64,000 bases of DNA from Thermoanaerobaculia bacterium (GCA_947259925.1 CAMYOG010000022.1:62001-126000), one strand, 5' to 3'. Counted from the stretch's first letter, positions 17,135 through 25,976 are shown. Translations and numbers: made by a program. Notes: a model not told the origin generated them from the sequence alone.

Positions 17135-18153
17135 CAGAACAGATGTCGGTCGTCGAGCGTCGGCGGTCCGCCGACGCGATCGCGGATGACGAACTCGACC
17201 TGCGCCAGGCGCTCGACGGTCTCGGCGACCGCCTCTTCGTCCTCGGGCCGGCAGATCAGATGGACGTTGGGTCCGGCGTCGATCGTGCAGTAGACCTGGA
17301 CGCCCTGCGACCGCAGCTGCCGGGCCGCTTCCAGGACCGCGAGGGTACCCGCCTGCCAGTAGAAGATCGGTCGCCGCGACGACATCGCGACCAGATGGAG
17401 CTCGACCGCGTCTTTCTCGATCACCGGACCGAGCAGCTCGAGATCGCGGGCGGCGATCGCTCGGCGCACGATCTCGAGTCGCCCCGGCAGCTCCTCCTGG
17501 CGCCGCTGGTAGTAGGGGCTGCTGGGCGCCAGCCGATGCCCTTCCCGCGACGAGACGCTCTTCGGCCTCGGATCGACGATCGCGACCACGTTGCAGAGGT
17601 CCCAGTACTCGGGAGGCGCCAGCTGTACCCCATGGCCGGCGTCCTCGCTCTCGCCCGCCGGCCACTCGACGTAGCCCCCGAAGACCGAGCGGGCCGCCGA
17701 ACCCGAGCCGCTCCTCCGCGCCAGCACCGACATCTCGGTCGGGTCGACCTCGCGCCCGAGAGCGCCGAGCACCGCGACCGTCAGGGCGGTGAAGCCGGAG
17801 GCCGACGAAGCGAGTCCGGCGCCGGTCGGGAAGTTGTTGTGCGCCGCGATGCGCATCGAGCGCGACTCACCGGCCCATTCGCACAGACGCTCGACCTGCT
17901 CGCGCACTCCGTTGGCGAAGCCGTCGGGAGCCGGAGCGAGCTCGCCGCTCTCGGTGCGCAGGAAGACCTGGGTCTCAGCGCCGTCGTCGAGCAACTCGGC
18001 CGTGCACCGGGATAGGCAGGAGCGCAGGGTCATGGAGATCGACGGGTTGACCGGCAGGACCAGACGCTCGTCCCGGATCCCCCAGTACTTGATGAACGCG
18101 ATGTTCGCCGCCGCGACCGCGCTCGCCTTGCCGCCGCCGGACTTCGCCTTCAA
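17134..18153 (-). CDS. Mevalonate-5-(di)phosphate decarboxylase family, probable phosphomevalonate decarboxylase
   Basis: The 339-residue GHMP-family decarboxylase has NIAFIKYWGIRD (Lys22 to Asp28), the ATP loop PTGAGLASSASG (about 108-118), SGSAARSVFGGYVEW and the catalytic-type aspartate in IDAGPN (about 292). Classical diphosphomevalonate decarboxylases usually have Lys after KYWG, a residue thought to contact the diphosphate. Here it is Ile, followed by Arg-Asp, as I recall in Chloroflexi phosphomevalonate decarboxylases. The adjacent IPK and absent phosphomevalonate kinase point the same way. The TTG start overlaps the mevalonate kinase stop (TTGA). Substrate choice remains inferred. Confidence 0.85.
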   Translation of the reverse strand: MKAKSGGGKASAVAAANIAFIKYWGIRDERLVLPVNPSISMTLRSCLSRCTAELLDDGAETQVFLRTESGELAPAPDGFANGVREQVERLCEWAGESRSMRIAAHNNFPTGAGLASSASGFTALTVAVLGALGREVDPTEMSVLARRSGSGSAARSVFGGYVEWPAGESEDAGHGVQLAPPEYWDLCNVVAIVDPRPKSVSSREGHRLAPSSPYYQRRQEELPGRLEIVRRAIAARDLELLGPVIEKDAVELHLVAMSSRRPIFYWQAGTLAVLEAARQLRSQGVQVYCTIDAGPNVHLICRPEDEEAVAETVERLAQVEFVIRDRVGGPPTLDDRHLF

Positions 18154-19226
18154 GCGCCCACCTCGATGTGGAGCCCCGGAGCGCCGAGCCTCACGGGATG
18201 GGAGCGGTAGGAGGCGAGAGCCGGCGGCAGCGAGCCCGATTCGCTCTTCAGGATCAGCAGGGAGCCGGCGCCCGGGTCCGAGAGGCCGCCCGCCCCGGAG
18301 ACCTTGGCCGCGACCCCGGCGGCGCGCGCCGCGCGGAGCGCCGAGCGCACCGACGGCGGCACGACGCCGATCTCTTCGAGACACTCCTCGTAGTCGTTCA
18401 TCAGCTCCGCCAGCCGGCTCCAGTCGGGTCGCTCGTCCGCGAGCCGCCGGGCAAAGGAGACCACGTTCGCGCCCATCCTGTCGAGCAGACGCTCGAACGC
18501 CGCGGGATCCTGCCGGCGCCGATCCCGGACGGCTGCGACCACCTCGCCAGTGGTCTCCCGCGGCTCGCCGGTGTGAGCGACCGTGAAGCGCTCGAGCGTC
18601 GAACGGCGCACGTCGACCGACTCGATCACCAGGCCGCCCTCGCCGTCCCGTTCGACCGTCAGCACTCCGCCGCGCAGGACCGTGTTGTGGTCGACGCCCG
18701 AGGGCGTGCCGTGCTGGCGTCGCTCGACCTCGAGCGCCAGGCGGTCGAGGGTCGTCGCGCTCGGCTGCCGATCGAGCAGGGTCAGCGCCGCCGCCAACAC
18801 GCCGACGGCGACCGCAGCGGAGCTGCCGAAGCCGGAGCCGACCGGCAGATCGGAACGGACCTCGAGGGTCATCGGCCGGAGCTGCGCCGGATCCAGCTCG
18901 CGCGCCGCCTCGCCGAGGGCGACCCTCACGAGATGCCCGGCATCGCCGGTCGAGAGCTTTCCGAACCTGTCCGGGCTCGGATCGTCGCTATAGCGCCGCC
19001 AATCGGACCGGGCACGCTCCGCATACGCGATCAACTCCCGCCACTCCGCCGTGGCGCGGAAGTCGAGATCGGGCAGATCGATCCTGACGCCGGAGTCGCC
19101 GCCGCCGGTGGCGCGCACGCTGGCGCGCAGCCCGATCGCTGCCACCAGTGCCGGCCGGCCGTAGACGGCGGCGTGCTCGCCCATCAGGATCAGCTTGCCG
19201 GGAACCCTAGCGACAACAGATCGCAA
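18150..19226 (-). CDS. mvk: Mevalonate kinase
   Basis: The 358-residue GHMP kinase would phosphorylate mevalonate at the 5 position. It begins with VPGKLILMGEHAAVYGRPALV, has the ATP loop PVGSGFGSSAAVAV (about 127-140), and ends with KVSGAGGLSDPGAG. The start is a TTG without a convincing ribosome site, and no better start is available. The bases upstream belong to a palindromic element separating it from HMG-CoA reductase. A phosphomevalonate kinase identity is less likely because GEHAVVYG-type N-termini characterise mevalonate kinase. Confidence 0.9.
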   Translation of the reverse strand: MRSVVARVPGKLILMGEHAAVYGRPALVAAIGLRASVRATGGGDSGVRIDLPDLDFRATAEWRELIAYAERARSDWRRYSDDPSPDRFGKLSTGDAGHLVRVALGEAARELDPAQLRPMTLEVRSDLPVGSGFGSSAAVAVGVLAAALTLLDRQPSATTLDRLALEVERRQHGTPSGVDHNTVLRGGVLTVERDGEGGLVIESVDVRRSTLERFTVAHTGEPRETTGEVVAAVRDRRRQDPAAFERLLDRMGANVVSFARRLADERPDWSRLAELMNDYEECLEEIGVVPPSVRSALRAARAAGVAAKVSGAGGLSDPGAGSLLILKSESGSLPPALASYRSHPVRLGAPGLHIEVGA

Positions 19227-19243
19227 AACAGACCGAGTCCGAT

Positions 19244-19419
19244 AGGAGAGGCTGTAGATGCCTGGAGATGCAAGGCGCTCGACCGCAGGCGACGCAGGCG
19301 TACCCGAGGTACGTCGAGGAGCCTGAGAGAGCGGAACGCACCGTCAGAGTTGAGCGGGCTCGACAACGAGCCGACAGGCGAAGTTCACGCAGCAGATTCA
19401 GGTAGCTACAGCCTCTCCT
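19244..19419. repeat. 176-bp structured element with 14-bp terminal inverted repeats
   Basis: A perfect 14-bp inverted repeat (AGGAGAGGCTGTAG at 19244-19257 and its complement at 19406-19419) bounds 148 bp of non-coding sequence. Inside are two further perfect hairpins: CGTACC/GGTACG with a 3-base loop near 19299-19313, and GGCTCG/CGAGCC at 19357-19372 with a 4-base loop. The right end supplies the last codons and the TAG of HMG-CoA reductase. It interrupts an otherwise overlapping gene chain. It could be a MITE/REP-type element or a processing site. No transposase or second copy was seen in the window. Confidence 0.75.
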
Positions 19420-20674
19420 TGCCCCTGCCCAGGCGTTCGTGCGCCCGCGCCAGATCCCCGGAGGTGAACGCCGCCATCAGCGACAGCTCACCGGCGAGGA
19501 CGGTGGCGCCGAGGATCTCCGCCATCCGCATCGAGGCCCAGCCTGGGTTGTCGGCACGCGGCGTGATGCCCAGCACCTCGAGCGCCTCGCGCTGGGTCTC
19601 GAGGACGGTACCGCCGCCGACGGCTCCGAGCGGCAGATCGGGCATGAAGACCGAGAAAAAGATCCCTTCGGGGCCTCGGGCCTCGACGCAGGTGACGCCC
19701 ATCGCTCCCTCGGCCACCTGGGCCAGATCCTGACCGGTAGCGATGAAGAACGCCGCCAGCACGTTGGCGTAGTGGGCGTTGAAACCCATCGCTCCGGCGG
19801 CGATCGAGCCGAGCATGTTCTTGCGGTACTGGACCTCGAGCATCGAGCTGGCGCTGCTCTTCAGGCATTGGCGCAGGGTATTGCCGTCGAGCACGACCTC
19901 GGCGAACACGCGCTTGCCCCGCCCCTCGAGGAAGTTGATCGCGGACGGCTTCTTGTCGACGCAGAAGTTGCCCGAGAGAGCGACGCAGGTGACGCCAGTT
20001 TCGGGCTCGATCAGCTCGTGAACGGCGCGGTCGCAGGCGATCGTGGCCATGTTCATGCCCATCGCATCGCCCGAGGAGAACGTGAACCGCAGATAGACCG
20101 ACGAGCCGAAGCTCTGCGGCCGGATGTTCTCGAGCTTGAGGAAGCGGCTGGTCCCTTCGACCACGGCGCGGATCTCGGCCTCGTGCTCGGTCACCCAGCG
20201 AGTGAAGCGACGCGTCTCCTCGACACCGCCGGTGCGAAAGACCGGGGCACGGGTCATGCCGACGTCGTCGACTCGCACCACTGCGCCACCCGCCTCGCGC
20301 AATGCTCGGCAGCCGCGGCTGATGCTGGCGATCAGGGCTCCCTCGGTGGTCGCCAGGGGTACGTAGATGTCCTCGTCCTCGTCAACGTGCTCACCCAGGA
20401 TCGGGATCGGTCCGGTGATTCCCATTGGGATCTGAGCGACCCCCATGAAGTTCTCGCAGTGCCGGGTCGCGGCGCGCTCGGCGTCGAGCGAGAACGAGCC
20501 GATGTGCTCGAGCGAAGCGTCCTTCATCTTGGCGAGCGTTCGGCGGCGCACGGTCGCCGCGTCTTCGGCGGAGAGGGCTTTGAGCTCGTGGAAGCGCCGG
20601 CGCCCGGCGACCAGATCCTCGACCAGTGCGTCCAGGTTGTCGGTTGTGTCTTTGATCGGGTCCATGAGCGTCAT
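19406..20674 (-). CDS. mvaA: HMG-CoA reductase, class I
   Basis: The 422-residue soluble enzyme reduces HMG-CoA to mevalonate, the committed step. The class I signatures are ENFMGVAQIPMGITGP, the glutamate in ATTEGALIAS, the lysine in DKKPSAIN, the aspartate in SGDAMGMN, and the late histidine in ARAHERLGR. It lacks the N-terminal membrane domain of eukaryotic forms. The ATG at 20674 overlaps the isomerase TGA (ATGA). A longer open frame upstream runs into the isomerase and is not the protein. Its last codons lie inside the palindromic element. Confidence 0.95.
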   Translation of the reverse strand: MTLMDPIKDTTDNLDALVEDLVAGRRRFHELKALSAEDAATVRRRTLAKMKDASLEHIGSFSLDAERAATRHCENFMGVAQIPMGITGPIPILGEHVDEDEDIYVPLATTEGALIASISRGCRALREAGGAVVRVDDVGMTRAPVFRTGGVEETRRFTRWVTEHEAEIRAVVEGTSRFLKLENIRPQSFGSSVYLRFTFSSGDAMGMNMATIACDRAVHELIEPETGVTCVALSGNFCVDKKPSAINFLEGRGKRVFAEVVLDGNTLRQCLKSSASSMLEVQYRKNMLGSIAAGAMGFNAHYANVLAAFFIATGQDLAQVAEGAMGVTCVEARGPEGIFFSVFMPDLPLGAVGGGTVLETQREALEVLGITPRADNPGWASMRMAEILGATVLAGELSLMAAFTSGDLARAHERLGRGKERL

Positions 20675-21705
20675 CCTCTCGCTCGGCGTTGCAGCTCCAC
20701 CTGCTGGAGCGCCGGCAGATCGATCGCGCCGGCGCAGAACATGGCAATCTTCAACTCGCGCACGGTCCGGTGGCACTTCTCCACCGTCAGCTCGGCGCTC
20801 TGGCTGGCGGTCTCGAGAAACGGCTGGGCCATCCCGGCCAGGTCGGCGCCCAGCGCGATCGCCTTGGCGACGTCGACGCCGCTCCGAACACCGCCGCTAC
20901 CGATCACGGTCAGACCACCGATCTCGCGCAGCTCGCGGATCGACCTGGGAGTCGCTACGCCCCAATCGGCGAACAGCTCGCCCAGGTCGACTTCCGAGGC
21001 GCGACGGGCCTCGATACGGGCCCAGCTGGTGCCGCCCAGCCCAGCGGTGTCGATGATCTCGATGCCGGCGTCCTTCAGTCCCCGGGCCGCGGCGGCGCCG
21101 ATACCGCACCCGATCTCCTTGACGATGACCGGCACGTCGAGCCGGGTGGCGATCTCGCCGATCTGCTCGATCAGATTGCGGAAGTCGCACTGCCCCTCGG
21201 GCTGGAGCGCCTCCTGGAGCGGATTCAGATGGAAGACCAGAGCGTCGGCATCGATCATCTCCACCGCCGCCCGGCACTCGTCGAGGCCGAAGCCGTAGTT
21301 GAGCTGCACGGCGCCCAGGTTCGCCAGCAGCGGCACGGTCGGGGCCTGATCGCGGATCTGGAAGCTCGGCACCATCGAGGGGTCCTCGATCGCCTTGCGC
21401 TGCGAGCCGACGCCGATGGCGATACCGCACTCCTCGGCGGCGGCGGCGAGGTTGCGATTGATTCGCGTCGCCTGTTCGGTGCCACCGGTCATGCAGGAGA
21501 TCAGGAGTGGCGAGCGCAGGCGCTTGTTCAGGAAGGTCGTCGCCAGGTCGATTTCCTTCAGGTCGATCTCCGGCAGCGCCTGGTGCTCGAAGTAGTACTC
21601 CTCGAAGAAGTTGGCACCCAGCTGGATTCGCTCCTCGAGCGCCAGATCGATGTGCTCGGCCTTGCGGTCTCGCTCGGCCGTGTCGGGTGCTTCGAGCGTG
21701 CTCAT
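20671..21705 (-). CDS. fni: Type 2 isopentenyl-diphosphate delta-isomerase
   Basis: The 344-residue FMN enzyme interconverts IPP and DMAPP. Typical segments are RKAEHIDLAL at the N-terminus, ISCMTGGTEQATRINRNLA, GIGVGSQRKAIEDP-like flavin contacts, LNPLQEALQPEG, and GLGGTSWARIEARR near the active site. The ATG overlaps the polyprenyl synthase TGA (ATGA) and the stop overlaps HMG-CoA reductase. It supplies the DMAPP needed for chain elongation by the upstream synthase. Confidence 0.96.
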   Translation of the reverse strand: MSTLEAPDTAERDRKAEHIDLALEERIQLGANFFEEYYFEHQALPEIDLKEIDLATTFLNKRLRSPLLISCMTGGTEQATRINRNLAAAAEECGIAIGVGSQRKAIEDPSMVPSFQIRDQAPTVPLLANLGAVQLNYGFGLDECRAAVEMIDADALVFHLNPLQEALQPEGQCDFRNLIEQIGEIATRLDVPVIVKEIGCGIGAAAARGLKDAGIEIIDTAGLGGTSWARIEARRASEVDLGELFADWGVATPRSIRELREIGGLTVIGSGGVRSGVDVAKAIALGADLAGMAQPFLETASQSAELTVEKCHRTVRELKIAMFCAGAIDLPALQQVELQRRARG

Positions 21706-22838
21706 TGATTGCGCTCTCTCAGGTAGTCGATCAGGCCGGCCAGGAAGTTCTTGCCTTCCTCCTCCAGCGGCAGCGAATCGAGGACCCGGGCCGCCTCCGC
21801 GTGCCGGACCTCGACCATCTCGACCACCCGCCGTTCGGCCCCAGACCGGCGGATGATATCCGTAACGCGCTCGATCTCCGCCGGCGCGAGTGTCGTGTCG
21901 CCCAGTGCGGCCTCGAGCCGCGCCGCTTCCTCCGGGGCGGCCCCGGTGAGCGCGAAGTGCACCAGCAGGGTGTACTTGCCCTCGATCAGGTCGCCACCGA
22001 CCGGCTTGCCGACCGCCCTGATGTCCCCGAACATCCCGAGCAGATCGTCGTGCAGCTGGAACGCCTCGCCCACCAGCAGGCCGAACTCCGACAGCGACTC
22101 GAGCAGCGGCTCGGAGGCGCCGGCGAGCAGCGCCCCGAGCTGGATCGGCCGCTCGACGCTGTAGCGCCCGGACTTCATCCGCAGGATCTGGAGCAGGTCC
22201 TCCTCGGTCAGGTCCCGGCGCTGCCCGGCGGTGAACTCCAGATACTGCCCGGTGATCACCTCCTGACACATGGTGGCGAAACAGCTCCGGAGGCGCCTCG
22301 CCTGGGCGGCCGGCAGGCCGTCGTTGCCGAGCAGAGCGGCGCTGAACAGCTCCTCGGAGTAGCAGTGAGCGAGATCGCCCAGCAGGATCGCCGTCGACTC
22401 GCCGTGGTGATCCGCGTCCCCCTGCCAGCCGCGCTCCAGGAACTGGTCGCGAAAGACCAGATGCGCGGTCGGCTCGCCGCGCCGGGTCGGCGCCCGGTCC
22501 ATGATGTCGTCGTGAATCAACAGGTAGGTGTGCAGGAGCTCTACCGCGAGCGCCGCCGGCATGACCGCCTCGCGCGACTCGCCCCCGCACGCCCGGTAGG
22601 CGTAGAAGAGCAGCGCCGGGCGGAGCCGCTTGCCACCGCGCAGCACATACTGGTCGAGCGTGGACGTCAGTTCGGCGGCCTCGGTGACCTCGGCGGTCAG
22701 CTCGGCCTGCTTGCGCTCCAGCCACGAGTGCAGCTCGCCCTCGAGGCCGCTCTGGAAATCGCGCAGGAGGTCGCGGAACGCCCCCTGGGTGGCACCATCG
22801 CTCGGGGCTGCCCGCACCCGACTCTCTTCGACCGTCAT
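21702..22838 (-). CDS. ispA: Polyprenyl diphosphate synthase (short-chain, probable FPP synthase)
   Basis: The 378-residue trans-prenyltransferase has the first aspartate-rich motif DDIMD (about residues 109-113), followed by RRGEPTAH, and the second motif DDLLGMFGD (about 262-270). Two residues between the first-motif aspartates and the C15-needing partner downstream suggest a farnesyl product, but geranylgeranyl cannot be excluded. It overlaps by ATGA with both neighbours. In this cluster it links IPP/DMAPP to squalene. Confidence 0.9.
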   Translation of the reverse strand: MTVEESRVRAAPSDGATQGAFRDLLRDFQSGLEGELHSWLERKQAELTAEVTEAAELTSTLDQYVLRGGKRLRPALLFYAYRACGGESREAVMPAALAVELLHTYLLIHDDIMDRAPTRRGEPTAHLVFRDQFLERGWQGDADHHGESTAILLGDLAHCYSEELFSAALLGNDGLPAAQARRLRSCFATMCQEVITGQYLEFTAGQRRDLTEEDLLQILRMKSGRYSVERPIQLGALLAGASEPLLESLSEFGLLVGEAFQLHDDLLGMFGDIRAVGKPVGGDLIEGKYTLLVHFALTGAAPEEAARLEAALGDTTLAPAEIERVTDIIRRSGAERRVVEMVEVRHAEAARVLDSLPLEEEGKNFLAGLIDYLRERNQ

Positions 22839-24253
22839 CGCTCGTGAACCCCGGACATCTTATCCCGCGCCTCCTCCTCCGAGTCCGCGACCGCGGCCGG
22901 CTCCGAGCGCGGTAGCGTGAGCGGCACCAGAGCGCGATCGAATCGCACCGGAGCGCCACTGGTGAAGCGTTCGTCGTCGGTCAGCAGGAACCCGAGGCTC
23001 GCTTCGCGGAAGAGCGCTCCATGAGTCCACTTGACGGTCGAGCCGCTGGCCCGCGCCAGACGCTCGGTGGTCGCCATCCCGTACATGTACCCGTCTTCGA
23101 GCGAGCAGAGGACCGAGGCCGGGTTCACGACCAGGTCGAAGGCCCGCGAGATCCGGTAGAGCGCATCCGGATAGCGATGCTCCCCGGTCGCCTCGAGCCA
23201 CGCCGCATCCGAGTGGAACTCGGCTCCCGAGGTGGCCGCGAGCCGGGCGGCGACCGCCTCGTAGTCGAGCGGATCGCCGGTCTCCGGGACGTAGCGCCAC
23301 TCGATCGTCTCGCCCTCTCGCCGGTCGACCCGGGCGCGGCCGTCGCGGTTCTCCACCACCAGAGCGTCTTCGCGGCGAGCGACGCACAGGTCGACGCCGA
23401 GCGCCTGCACCAGGGTCGAGCTGACCGAAGCAGCCTCCTCGGGCTCGGTGTACGCCTCGAAGCTCGAGACCAGCCCGTACGGAGTCAGCACCAGATCGCC
23501 CGGCTCGCGCAGCCGCTCCACCAATCGGAAGCCGCCGTCCTTCGCCGCCTTCCGCACCTCCGGGAGCGCGTTGACCAGCCGCGTGCCGTCGCCGGCGACG
23601 CCGTGGTCCGAGAAGATCACGGTCCGGAAGTCGATCTCGGGGTGCCGGTCGCGACAGCGCTCGAGGACCGCGTCGAGCCGGATCATCACCCTCCTGAGCT
23701 CCTCCGGCCCCTTCATGTGTGCCGCCAGATCGGTCGTCTCCAGATAGACGAAGAACAGGTCCTTGTCCGACTCGAAGAACGCCTCGACCGCCTTCTCCAC
23801 CCGGGAACCGCTCGCCGCTACCGGGCGCAGGCCGCTCAGGGCGCTCCGTACGACCCCCTTGCGGCTCCAATCGAAGAACTCGCGCCAGGCGAAGTCGATA
23901 CGGAAGAAGCTGATCGCGCCGCCGCCGCGCACCTTGCGCCGCTCCCAATCGAAGAATCGTGCCTCGTAACCGGGCGAGCGCGAGAGATCGAACGGCTCGA
24001 GCAGCCCGACCATCGCCACGCTGGTCGAGGACGGGAAGGTGCTGATCAACGGCACCGGCTCCTGGAAGCCGGCGAAGAGCGGGTCGTCATCGGGCCGCGA
24101 CTCGATCAGGCGCTGAACGGTCGAGAACGGCACCGCGTCCAGCGTGACGACCAGGGTGCGGACCCGTTCGGACTCGTCCGTCGCCTCGCATACGGCCGGC
24201 GCCAGCAGGCCGACCAGCGCCAGCCCGACGGCCTGACGGCGTGCCGTCAACAC
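22835..24253 (-). CDS. Exported alkaline-phosphatase-superfamily phosphatase/phosphodiesterase in hopanoid operon
   Basis: The roughly 472-residue protein starts with a signal-like segment (TARRQAVGLALVGLLAPAVCEA). It then shows the metal-ligand pattern of the type I phosphodiesterase/alkaline phosphatase superfamily: TLDAVPF (Asp about 38), a Ser/Thr nucleophile in TFPSSTS (about 70-77), TDLAAH (about 173-178), FSDHG (about 213-217) and a late KWTHG (about 410). The start may be GTG at 24253 or TTG at 24250, both overlapping the hpnG stop. Its stop overlaps the polyprenyl synthase start. I do not recognise it from known hopanoid clusters. The substrate is unknown. Confidence 0.8.
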   Translation of the reverse strand: MLTARRQAVGLALVGLLAPAVCEATDESERVRTLVVTLDAVPFSTVQRLIESRPDDDPLFAGFQEPVPLISTFPSSTSVAMVGLLEPFDLSRSPGYEARFFDWERRKVRGGGAISFFRIDFAWREFFDWSRKGVVRSALSGLRPVAASGSRVEKAVEAFFESDKDLFFVYLETTDLAAHMKGPEELRRVMIRLDAVLERCRDRHPEIDFRTVIFSDHGVAGDGTRLVNALPEVRKAAKDGGFRLVERLREPGDLVLTPYGLVSSFEAYTEPEEAASVSSTLVQALGVDLCVARREDALVVENRDGRARVDRREGETIEWRYVPETGDPLDYEAVAARLAATSGAEFHSDAAWLEATGEHRYPDALYRISRAFDLVVNPASVLCSLEDGYMYGMATTERLARASGSTVKWTHGALFREASLGFLLTDDERFTSGAPVRFDRALVPLTLPRSEPAAVADSEEEARDKMSGVHER

Positions 24254-24975
24254 GCCACCAGCTCCTGCGTCGCACCGGCGAGCGCCTCGGCACACGAGGC
24301 GACGCGGCCACGCAAGCGGATCAGATCGAGCAGCAGCCGCGGCCGGACCAGCGCGTGGCGCAGGATCCTGCCGCTGGAGATCTCACCTTCCGCCCCTCGG
24401 AAGCGCTCGAAATCGAGCGGCAGGCGCTCGTCGACCGCGTCACTGACCGAGCGCAGGATCTGCCAGGGTAGCCCGCGGCTCGCCGCGGCCGACGCCCAGG
24501 CCGCCGATTCGAGATCGACCACCGCGCGACTTCCGAGCCCGAGCCGTTCGGCGAGTCGGCGTTTCTCCGCGGACGTCTGGACGATTCCGTTCACCGTGGC
24601 CACGGTACCACCGGCGGCGGCGGCCAGCCGGGCGGCGGCGGCGCTCCACTCCCACTCCGGCGGCTCGAGGCCGACGCCCTCCGGATCGAGCACCCTGCGG
24701 CCTAGAACCACGTCACCCGGACCGAGATCGTCGGTCAGACCGCCGGCCACGCCGATGCCGACCAGGGCGACGATGGATGGGTCGCTCAGGAGCGGCTCGA
24801 GTGTCGCGCGTGCCCGGCGCCTCCCCACCCCGCCCGCCACCAGGCAGACGTCCCGGCCGGCGAGCACTCCGCGCTGGGCCTCGACGCCACCGATCCGACA
24901 TCGCTCGAAGGGCGCCACCTTCCGAGCAAGCGGGCGCATCTCGGCGGCGAGCGCCGTGATGATCGCCACGGTCAT
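24247..24975 (-). CDS. hpnG: Hopanoid-associated phosphorylase HpnG
   Basis: The 242-residue protein belongs to the nucleoside phosphorylase (PNP/UDP, MTA/SAH nucleosidase) superfamily. It has VAIITALAAEMRPLA at the start, GIGVAGGL, and VDLESAAWASAAA followed by RSVSDAVDE. HpnG releases adenine from adenosylhopane to give a (phospho)ribosylhopane. The ATG at 24975 overlaps the hpnA stop (ATGA), and the downstream phosphatase-like gene overlaps its own stop. Upstream open sequence in the same frame is antisense to known coding and was not used. Confidence 0.92.
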   Translation of the reverse strand: MTVAIITALAAEMRPLARKVAPFERCRIGGVEAQRGVLAGRDVCLVAGGVGRRRARATLEPLLSDPSIVALVGIGVAGGLTDDLGPGDVVLGRRVLDPEGVGLEPPEWEWSAAAARLAAAAGGTVATVNGIVQTSAEKRRLAERLGLGSRAVVDLESAAWASAAASRGLPWQILRSVSDAVDERLPLDFERFRGAEGEISSGRILRHALVRPRLLLDLIRLRGRVASCAEALAGATQELVAC

Positions 24976-25976
24976 CGCGAGTCCACCCTCGCGGCGTAGC
25001 CGTTGTCCCAGAACCACTCGACCGCCCGTGTGAGCGCTTCCTCGATCGGCGTCTGGGGCAGCCCGAGCTCGCGTACCGCCTTCGAAGCGTCGAAGTACAT
25101 CTTGTAGCGGGAGAGCCGGACGGCGTCGAGCGGTACGCGGGGCTCGCCGCCGCTGAGACGCGCCCATCCGGTGTCGAGCGCCGCAAACGTCAGCGGAACC
25201 CAGTGGGGCAGACGGATCCGCGGTGCGCTCAGGCCGGTGATCCGCGCGAGCATCTCGAAGATCTGCTGGAGGCTGAGATTCCGATGGCCGAGGATGTACT
25301 TCTCGCCCGGGCGCCCGCGCTCAGCCGCGAGCAGGTGGCCGGCGGCCACGTCGCGGACGTCGATCCAGTTCAGCCCGGTATCGACGAACGCCGGCGTCTT
25401 GCGGTTCAGAAAGTCGAGGATCACCCGTCCGGTCGCGGTCGGCTTGACGTCGCCGTCGCCGATCGGCGTCGATGGGTTCACGATCACCACCGCCAGACCG
25501 CGCTCCGCCCACTCCTCGGCCACCCGCTCGGCCAGGTATTTGCTCCGCTTGTAGTGACCGAGCATGTCGTCGAGCGATACCGCCGTGGTCTCGTCGGCGG
25601 GCGTACCGTCCGGGTGGAGACCGAGCGCGCCGACCGAGCTGGTGTAGACCACCCGCTCCACGCCCGCTTCGAGCGCCGCGGCCAGGACGATGCGCGTTCC
25701 CTCGACATTGGACGCATACATCGCGTCCGGGTCGGGCACGTATAGGCGGTAGTCGGCGGCACAGTGGAAGACGGTGTCGCAGCCGGCGACCCCGCGCGCC
25801 ACCGACTCGGCATCGCGCAGATCGCCGACGACCAGCTCGGCGTCGTCCAGCCCCTCGAGGTTGGTGCGCGGGCTCGACTCGCGCACCAGGCAGCGAACCT
25901 CGGCACCGTCGGCGCGCAGCGCCGAGCAGACGTGGCTGCCGACGAAGCCGGAGGCGCCGGTAACGAAGGCCTTCAT
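24972..25976 (-). CDS. hpnA: Hopanoid-associated NAD-dependent epimerase/dehydratase HpnA
   Basis: The 334-residue short-chain dehydrogenase-fold protein has TGASGFVGSHV (residues 6-16) for NAD binding. The SxnYxxxK-type catalytic set is visible in YTSSVGALG and HYKRSKYLAE, and VNPSTPIGDGDVKPT follows. The sequence closely follows HpnA proteins, whose exact reaction in hopanoid side-chain modification is not settled. A 68-bp gap separates it from hpnH upstream, and it overlaps hpnG downstream. Confidence 0.93.
   Translation of the reverse strand: MKAFVTGASGFVGSHVCSALRADGAEVRCLVRESSPRTNLEGLDDAELVVGDLRDAESVARGVAGCDTVFHCAADYRLYVPDPDAMYASNVEGTRIVLAAALEAGVERVVYTSSVGALGLHPDGTPADETTAVSLDDMLGHYKRSKYLAERVAEEWAERGLAVVIVNPSTPIGDGDVKPTATGRVILDFLNRKTPAFVDTGLNWIDVRDVAAGHLLAAERGRPGEKYILGHRNLSLQQIFEMLARITGLSAPRIRLPHWVPLTFAALDTGWARLSGGEPRVPLDAVRLSRYKMYFDASKAVRELGLPQTPIEEALTRAVEWFWDNGYAARVDSR

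Noticed and set aside
14288..17293. A 1001-codon open frame on the plus strand
   Set aside because: It runs antisense to the esterase, squalene synthase and IPK genes, is low in complexity (Arg, Gly, Ala, Gln) and has no recognisable motif. It is a GC-rich shadow.
20671..22959. A 762-codon minus-strand frame that would fuse a long extension to type 2 IPP isomerase
   Set aside because: The first part is polyprenyl synthase sequence read in the wrong frame. The isomerase has its own ATG overlapping the synthase stop.
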